A DNA stretch of 9,377 bases from Candidatus Woesearchaeota archaeon (lineage in GTDB: Archaea > Nanobdellota > Nanobdellia > Woesearchaeales > UBA11576), in contig JAHWIS010000055.1 of assembly GCA_019322385.1 (NCBI GenBank), positions 1 to 9,377 on the forward strand, written 5' to 3'. Below, piece after piece: positions 7,100-9,377 of this stretch; position 1 is the first letter of the stretch; every line of letters starts with the position of its first letter. The notes under the pieces are model-generated. The model was not told the DNA's origin, made no database searches, and was given only the letters and a program-made list of their open reading frames with translations. Position numbers and translations under genes: made by a program.

Positions 7100-7894
7100 A
7101 TTTGCGCTATATGTGTGCAGCGCGTAGTCTTTCTTGAAGACATATGCAGTCATCTTGTACAGACCATAAGTAAAGAAGAATGCAGCTACAACATCAATTG
7201 TATAATGCAGGTGCATAGCAAGCACAGCAAAAGACATGAATATGCTGCTTGCCAACAGCAGATATGACACTATCTTGTCTTTCCTTAGCAGAAGAAACCC
7301 TAAGAAAGGATAAGCCACATGCCCTGAGAAGAATAAGTCCTTGGTGAAGTTTATTATCTCAACATTGCCCAGCATCATCTCATCAGGTATGCGTCCTTCA
7401 GGCAACCCCAGCTCAGTCAGTGTCAGCGATATGCTCCTGAGAATCATAAGAAAAGCAAGCGCTTTAAAAGAGAATGTCGCCTTTGTAGGCCTCATGAACA
7501 TGATGAATATAGGAACGCCATTCATGACAATCCTCGATACATAAAGCAAGATAAAACTTATATCAATAGGCGGAAGGTTATCAAGGACTATATCACCAAG
7601 GGCAGGCCCTTGGGTGCTCTCGACATAAAGCCCTATTTTATAATTGATAAAATATGCCAGAAGCAGCAGAGCAAATGTTATCAGCACGTTTTGGATATAT
7701 TTCTTCTGCTTGAAGATCTTTTTCCAGTATTTTGAGCTGGATATGAATTTAGGTCTTTTGAAATAAAAGAATATGAAAATACCAAAATAAAGGGGTATTA
7801 CCAACAGTCCGACTATTGGCTCAAAGATGGCTGCAAGTATTATGAAAACAATAACAAAAAACGGCAATAATATATTTTTTCTAAATACAACCAT
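7091..7894 (-). CDS. PAP2-family membrane lipid phosphatase/phosphotransferase (sphingomyelin-synthase-like)
   Basis: A 267-residue polytopic membrane protein with about six to eight hydrophobic segments; the first two lie within residues 8-46. Catalytic PAP2 elements are visible: FFSGH with His192 and HLHYTIDV with His230 and Asp234, the His-His-Asp set used in a phosphohistidine mechanism. The upstream stretch around Arg153 (ILRSISLTLTELGLP) resembles the conserved Arg/Thr/Leu-Pro segment of the sphingomyelin-synthase-like PAP2_C group, and the classical KX6RP motif of acid phosphatases is not evident. It may therefore transfer or remove a phospho-headgroup on a membrane lipid or isoprenoid carrier; the substrate cannot be read from sequence. 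It has its own leaderless promoter. It lies upstream of the micro-lipoprotein and lgt on the same strand. Family call good, exact reaction uncertain. Confidence 0.82.
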   Translation of the reverse strand: MVVFRKNILLPFFVIVFIILAAIFEPIVGLLVIPLYFGIFIFFYFKRPKFISSSKYWKKIFKQKKYIQNVLITFALLLLAYFINYKIGLYVESTQGPALGDIVLDNLPPIDISFILLYVSRIVMNGVPIFIMFMRPTKATFSFKALAFLMILRSISLTLTELGLPEGRIPDEMMLGNVEIINFTKDLFFSGHVAYPFLGFLLLRKDKIVSYLLLASSIFMSFAVLAMHLHYTIDVVAAFFFTYGLYKMTAYVFKKDYALHTYSANLK

Positions 7895-7916
7895 TTGTAA
7901 GACGCCAAAAGTTAAA

Positions 7917-7926
7917 GTATATAAAT
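7917..7926 (-). promoter_or_regulatory. TATA box of the PAP2-type gene (leaderless)
   Basis: The minus strand reads ATTTATATAC, close to the archaeal consensus TTTATATA, centred about 28 nt upstream of the ATG at 7894. No Shine-Dalgarno is present in between. Confidence 0.7.
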
Positions 7927-7967
7927 TTTTTTAGTTATTGAAAACAAAGTCTAAGATATAAGAACAT

Positions 7968-7996
7968 AAAGAAAAAGAAAAAAAATAAAAAAATAA
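7968..7996 (-). terminator. Oligo-T terminator after the Ala-Pro lipoprotein gene
   Basis: On the minus strand, starting 6 nt after the stop at 8003, there is a nearly unbroken T tract of about 29 nt with runs of seven and eight T. This is a typical hairpin-less archaeal terminator. It separates the Ala-Pro lipoprotein gene from the PAP2-type gene. Confidence 0.65.
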
Positions 7997-8002
7997 CTAA
8001 AC

Positions 8003-8572
8003 TTATGGACAGACAACAACCCTTGCGAATTGCTCGCCTGGTGTGTTGACAGTCACCCTGTTGTCTCCTTCTATTGCTGCGCCGACAGTGACTTCTGTGC
8101 AGAGTGTTGACTCTCCTGGCTGCAATACTGTGCTCTCACAGCCTGCTTCAATGTCCACGACTCCCCTGTTTCCGACTTTTACAAGTCCTTTAGGGTTTTC
8201 CTTGCCGTAGATGACCCACTCGTCTTCACCAGTGTTCACTATCTTCACTGTGATGACTCTTCTCTGCTCTCCGTCCAATTCCCTAAGCTCACATGATGCC
8301 TGAGGGAATGCGCCGCCTTCTGAACTAAGGTCGACTGCCAGTCCTGTGGCTTCTTTCTCTTCTGTTATCTCCTCTGTCACATCTCCGCCTTCCTCAAGCA
8401 CTGTCTCCACCGGTCCTTCAGGAACTACTTCAGGTTCCACTACAGGTGCCGGCTCTGGTGCAGGAGCTGGCGCAGGTGCAGGAGCAGGTGCAGGTTCCTC
8501 TCTTTCACAAGCGCAACCTGACAGAAACAGAAGGGTTATTGCCACTACAACTGCTAAATATTTTAACTTCAT
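8003..8572 (-). CDS. Ala-Pro-rich lipoprotein with a C-terminal beta-sandwich-like domain
   Basis: 189 residues from ATG at 8572. A TTG one codon upstream is in frame, but the ATG has the better spacing to the Shine-Dalgarno. Residues 1-20 form a lipoprotein signal peptide ending in the lipobox LSGC (Cys20). Residues about 27-43 are a Pro-Ala repeat, followed by an acidic Pro/Glu/Val linker to about 80. This suggests a flexible spacer lifting the rest off the membrane. The last 100 residues look like an extracellular Ig/CARDB-type beta domain (VITVKIVNTGEDEW, LQPGEST) with four cysteines, including one next to the C-terminus, probably two disulfides. No enzymatic motif is seen. Expected to be a substrate of the nearby Lgt. 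Leadered transcript with its own promoter and an oligo-T terminator. Function unknown; it may be a surface-binding or structural lipoprotein. Confidence 0.85.
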   Translation of the reverse strand: MKLKYLAVVVAITLLFLSGCACEREEPAPAPAPAPAPAPEPAPVVEPEVVPEGPVETVLEEGGDVTEEITEEKEATGLAVDLSSEGGAFPQASCELRELDGEQRRVITVKIVNTGEDEWVIYGKENPKGLVKVGNRGVVDIEAGCESTVLQPGESTLCTEVTVGAAIEGDNRVTVNTPGEQFARVVVCP

Positions 8573-8577
8573 CAAAT

Positions 8578-8583
8578 CACCTC
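8578..8583 (-). promoter_or_regulatory. Shine-Dalgarno site of the Ala-Pro lipoprotein gene
   Basis: The minus strand reads CGAGGTGATTTGATG. GAGGTG is 5 nt from the ATG at 8572, which decides for this ATG over the in-frame TTG at 8575, where only 2 nt would remain. Confidence 0.8.
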
Positions 8584-8612
8584 GTTTAATGCATTAAACT
8601 ATAATTATTAAC

Positions 8613-8623
8613 CTTATTTAAAG
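8613..8623 (-). promoter_or_regulatory. Candidate TATA box of the Ala-Pro lipoprotein gene
   Basis: The minus strand reads CTTTAAATAAG, placing the transcript start near 8592 and giving a leader of about 20 nt with the ribosome-binding site. A second good box, CATTTATAAACG at about 8639-8650, would give a leader of about 47 nt. Either or both may be used. Confidence 0.5.
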
Positions 8624-8653
8624 CATCCACGCGTCTTTCGTTTATAAATGTTG

Positions 8654-8671
8654 CGCTTATTACGCTTATTC
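8654..8671. repeat. Tandem 9-bp repeat upstream of the lipoprotein promoter
   Basis: CGCTTATTA is followed directly by CGCTTATTC (8 of 9 identical). It lies a few bases upstream of the alternative TATA box at 8639-8650, where an activator could bind. It is short enough to be chance. Confidence 0.3.
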
Positions 8672-8703
8672 AGGCGATTCTTTCAGATTCAGCAATAACC
8701 AGG

Positions 8704-9042
8704 CTAAACAACCCTCATCTCTTCTCCTATTATCTCAACCTCTCCCTCTTCCTCAACAACCTTGCCCCTGACCTGCACTAGATCACCTACCTCAACAAGA
8801 GGAGTCTTCCCGAACAGAACAATTGTGACTATCTCATCCTTCTGCAGCATGACAAATGTCACAGAATCAAGGGAATTCACCCCTATCACAGAGCCAGTCA
8901 CCACAACAGACTCATCCACCATCTCATCCAGTCTGCTTACCATAGCCTCATCTACAGATATCTGCTGCGAAAGCAGGAACAGCACAACAATACCAACAGC
9001 ACTCGCAGCAAGCGCTATCCTGAGCAGTGTTTTCTCTTTCAC
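8704..9042 (-). CDS. Membrane-anchored OB-fold protein
   Basis: 112 residues starting with GTG at 9042. No in-frame ATG exists upstream before the stop near 9073, and a TATA box centred about 26 nt upstream supports this GTG as a leaderless start. Residues 1-6 are basic/acidic, and residues about 7-26 form one transmembrane helix or an uncleaved signal anchor. Residues about 44-112 read as an OB-fold beta-barrel (SVVVTGSVIGV, VTIVLFGK, VEVGDLVQVRGKVVEEEGEVEI), similar to single-stranded nucleic-acid-binding or tRNA-anticodon-type OB domains. If the basic N-terminus stays inside, the OB domain faces outward, which would resemble bacterial periplasmic BOF-type OB proteins more than replication proteins. 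The ligand is unknown. It is divergent from the partial lipoprotein gene and upstream of the Ala-Pro lipoprotein gene on the same strand. Confidence 0.75.
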   Translation of the reverse strand: MKEKTLLRIALAASAVGIVVLFLLSQQISVDEAMVSRLDEMVDESVVVTGSVIGVNSLDSVTFVMLQKDEIVTIVLFGKTPLVEVGDLVQVRGKVVEEEGEVEIIGEEMRVV

Positions 9043-9063
9043 ACATCCAATATTGATTCCAGG

Positions 9064-9073
9064 ATTAATAAAG
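9064..9073 (-). promoter_or_regulatory. TATA box of the OB-fold gene (leaderless)
   Basis: The minus strand reads CTTTATTAAT, centred about 26 nt upstream of the GTG at 9042. It supports that start and a leaderless mRNA. Confidence 0.55.
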
Positions 9074-9183
9074 ATTCAAGCCAAGAAATTGCAGCATTTC
9101 CGCCTGATCCAAAGAGAATACGATCAGCAGAGAAGCTTTCCGATTTACACCAAAAAATATGAAAATTCTCCATAAACTTCGTT

Positions 9184-9196
9184 ATATTTATAAAAC
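9184..9196 (+). promoter_or_regulatory. TATA box of the right-edge lipoprotein gene (leaderless)
   Basis: ATATTTATAAAAC, a strong TATA box, is centred about 27 nt upstream of the ATG at 9217, with no Shine-Dalgarno between. The rest of the 174-bp divergent region 9043-9216 shows no clear repeat. Confidence 0.65.
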
Positions 9197-9216
9197 ACTT
9201 TAGCATTCATAATCTT

Positions 9217-9377
9217 ATGAAGCCAAAAGAGGTCCACCTAGCACTATTTCTTGCATTATCACTAGCACTCCTGCTTATATATGGCTGCGGTGATGACTGC
9301 GAAGAGCCCATGGTTGAGATAGACAAGACCTGCTGCCTAGACAGCAACAGCAACGAGATCTGCGATGATCAGGAACC
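9217..9377 (+). CDS. Putative lipoprotein, N-terminal part only (continues beyond window)
   Basis: ATG at 9217 opens a frame of 53 codons that runs off the right edge with no stop. The start MKPKEVH is followed by a hydrophobic core (residues 8-22) and the lipobox-like IYGC (Cys24), so a lipoprotein is likely, though Tyr at the -2 position is not typical. After the cysteine come an acidic Cys-containing segment (DDCEEP) and the phrase DKTCCLDSNSNEICDDQE. I recall similar CCLD..N.ICD motifs as short Cys-rich, possibly Ca-binding stretches in exported proteins of small-genome archaea; this recall is not proof. It is too short here to assign a function. It has its own leaderless promoter and is divergent from the OB-fold gene. 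Confidence 0.75.
   Translation, partial: MKPKEVHLALFLALSLALLLIYGCGDDCEEPMVEIDKTCCLDSNSNEICDDQE

Noticed and set aside
8573..8575. TTG as the start of the Ala-Pro lipoprotein
   Set aside because: Only 2 nt would separate it from the Shine-Dalgarno, while the next codon, ATG at 8572, has 5 nt, identical to the spacing in the micro-lipoprotein gene.
8346..8597. A plus-strand frame encoding a Gly-Ala repeat
   Set aside because: The repeat is the antisense reading of the Pro-Ala codons of the lipoprotein gene on the minus strand.
8640..8650. A plus-strand promoter at TTTATAAATG
   Set aside because: The box is nearly symmetrical, and no plus-strand gene follows; it fits better as a minus-strand promoter of the lipoprotein gene.
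8762..9175. A 137-codon plus-strand frame opposite the OB-fold gene
   Set aside because: The translation is Ser/Thr-rich low-complexity antisense of the OB-fold gene, with no plausible start signals.
1..9377. CRISPR array, tRNA/rRNA, insertion sequence or phage signature
   Set aside because: No regularly spaced direct repeats, cloverleaf-like segments, transposase motifs or terminal inverted repeats were found on reading both strands.

Overview
The window looks like a piece of an archaeal chromosome, most likely a DPANN-type archaeon (Woesearchaeota/Pacearchaeota-like). The lineage is an inference. What is seen: five genes have an A/T-rich TATA-like box centred about 24-31 nt upstream of the start codon and no ribosome-binding site, as expected for leaderless archaeal mRNAs. 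Three others have clear Shine-Dalgarno sequences. No bacterial -35/-10 pairs, tRNA, rRNA, CRISPR or insertion sequence was found. Nearly everything encoded is an envelope protein.

Layout. Positions 1-3377 (minus) hold the first 1125 codons of a very large secreted protein: signal peptide, parallel beta-helix repeats, a thrombospondin-type-3-like calcium segment, a second beta-solenoid region and a carboxypeptidase-regulatory-like stretch. The gene runs off the left edge. A 279-bp divergent intergenic region follows, with a perfect inverted repeat and a related second copy, each next to one of the two opposing promoters. Positions 3657-6032 (plus) encode a 791-residue RND/MMPL-type exporter. 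It converges with lgt (6056-6844, minus), a bacterial-type prolipoprotein diacylglyceryl transferase. Upstream of lgt, also on minus, lie a previously uncalled 30-codon gene for a minimal lipoprotein (6946-7038), a PAP2/sphingomyelin-synthase-like membrane enzyme (7091-7894), an Ala-Pro-rich lipoprotein (8003-8572) and a membrane-anchored OB-fold protein (8704-9042). A lipoprotein gene on plus (9217 onward) is cut by the right edge.

How it fits together. Lgt modifies the cysteine of lipobox proteins, and three candidate substrates lie within about 2.5 kb of it. The PAP2-type enzyme and the RND exporter also act on lipids or amphiphiles in the same membrane, and the giant beta-helix protein is probably displayed outside the cell. 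The region is therefore best read as an envelope/lipoprotein island of mostly single-gene transcription units. The most interesting points are the lipoprotein machinery in an archaeal-looking genome, the six-residue mature lipopeptide, and the shared operator-like repeat between the surface-protein and exporter promoters.
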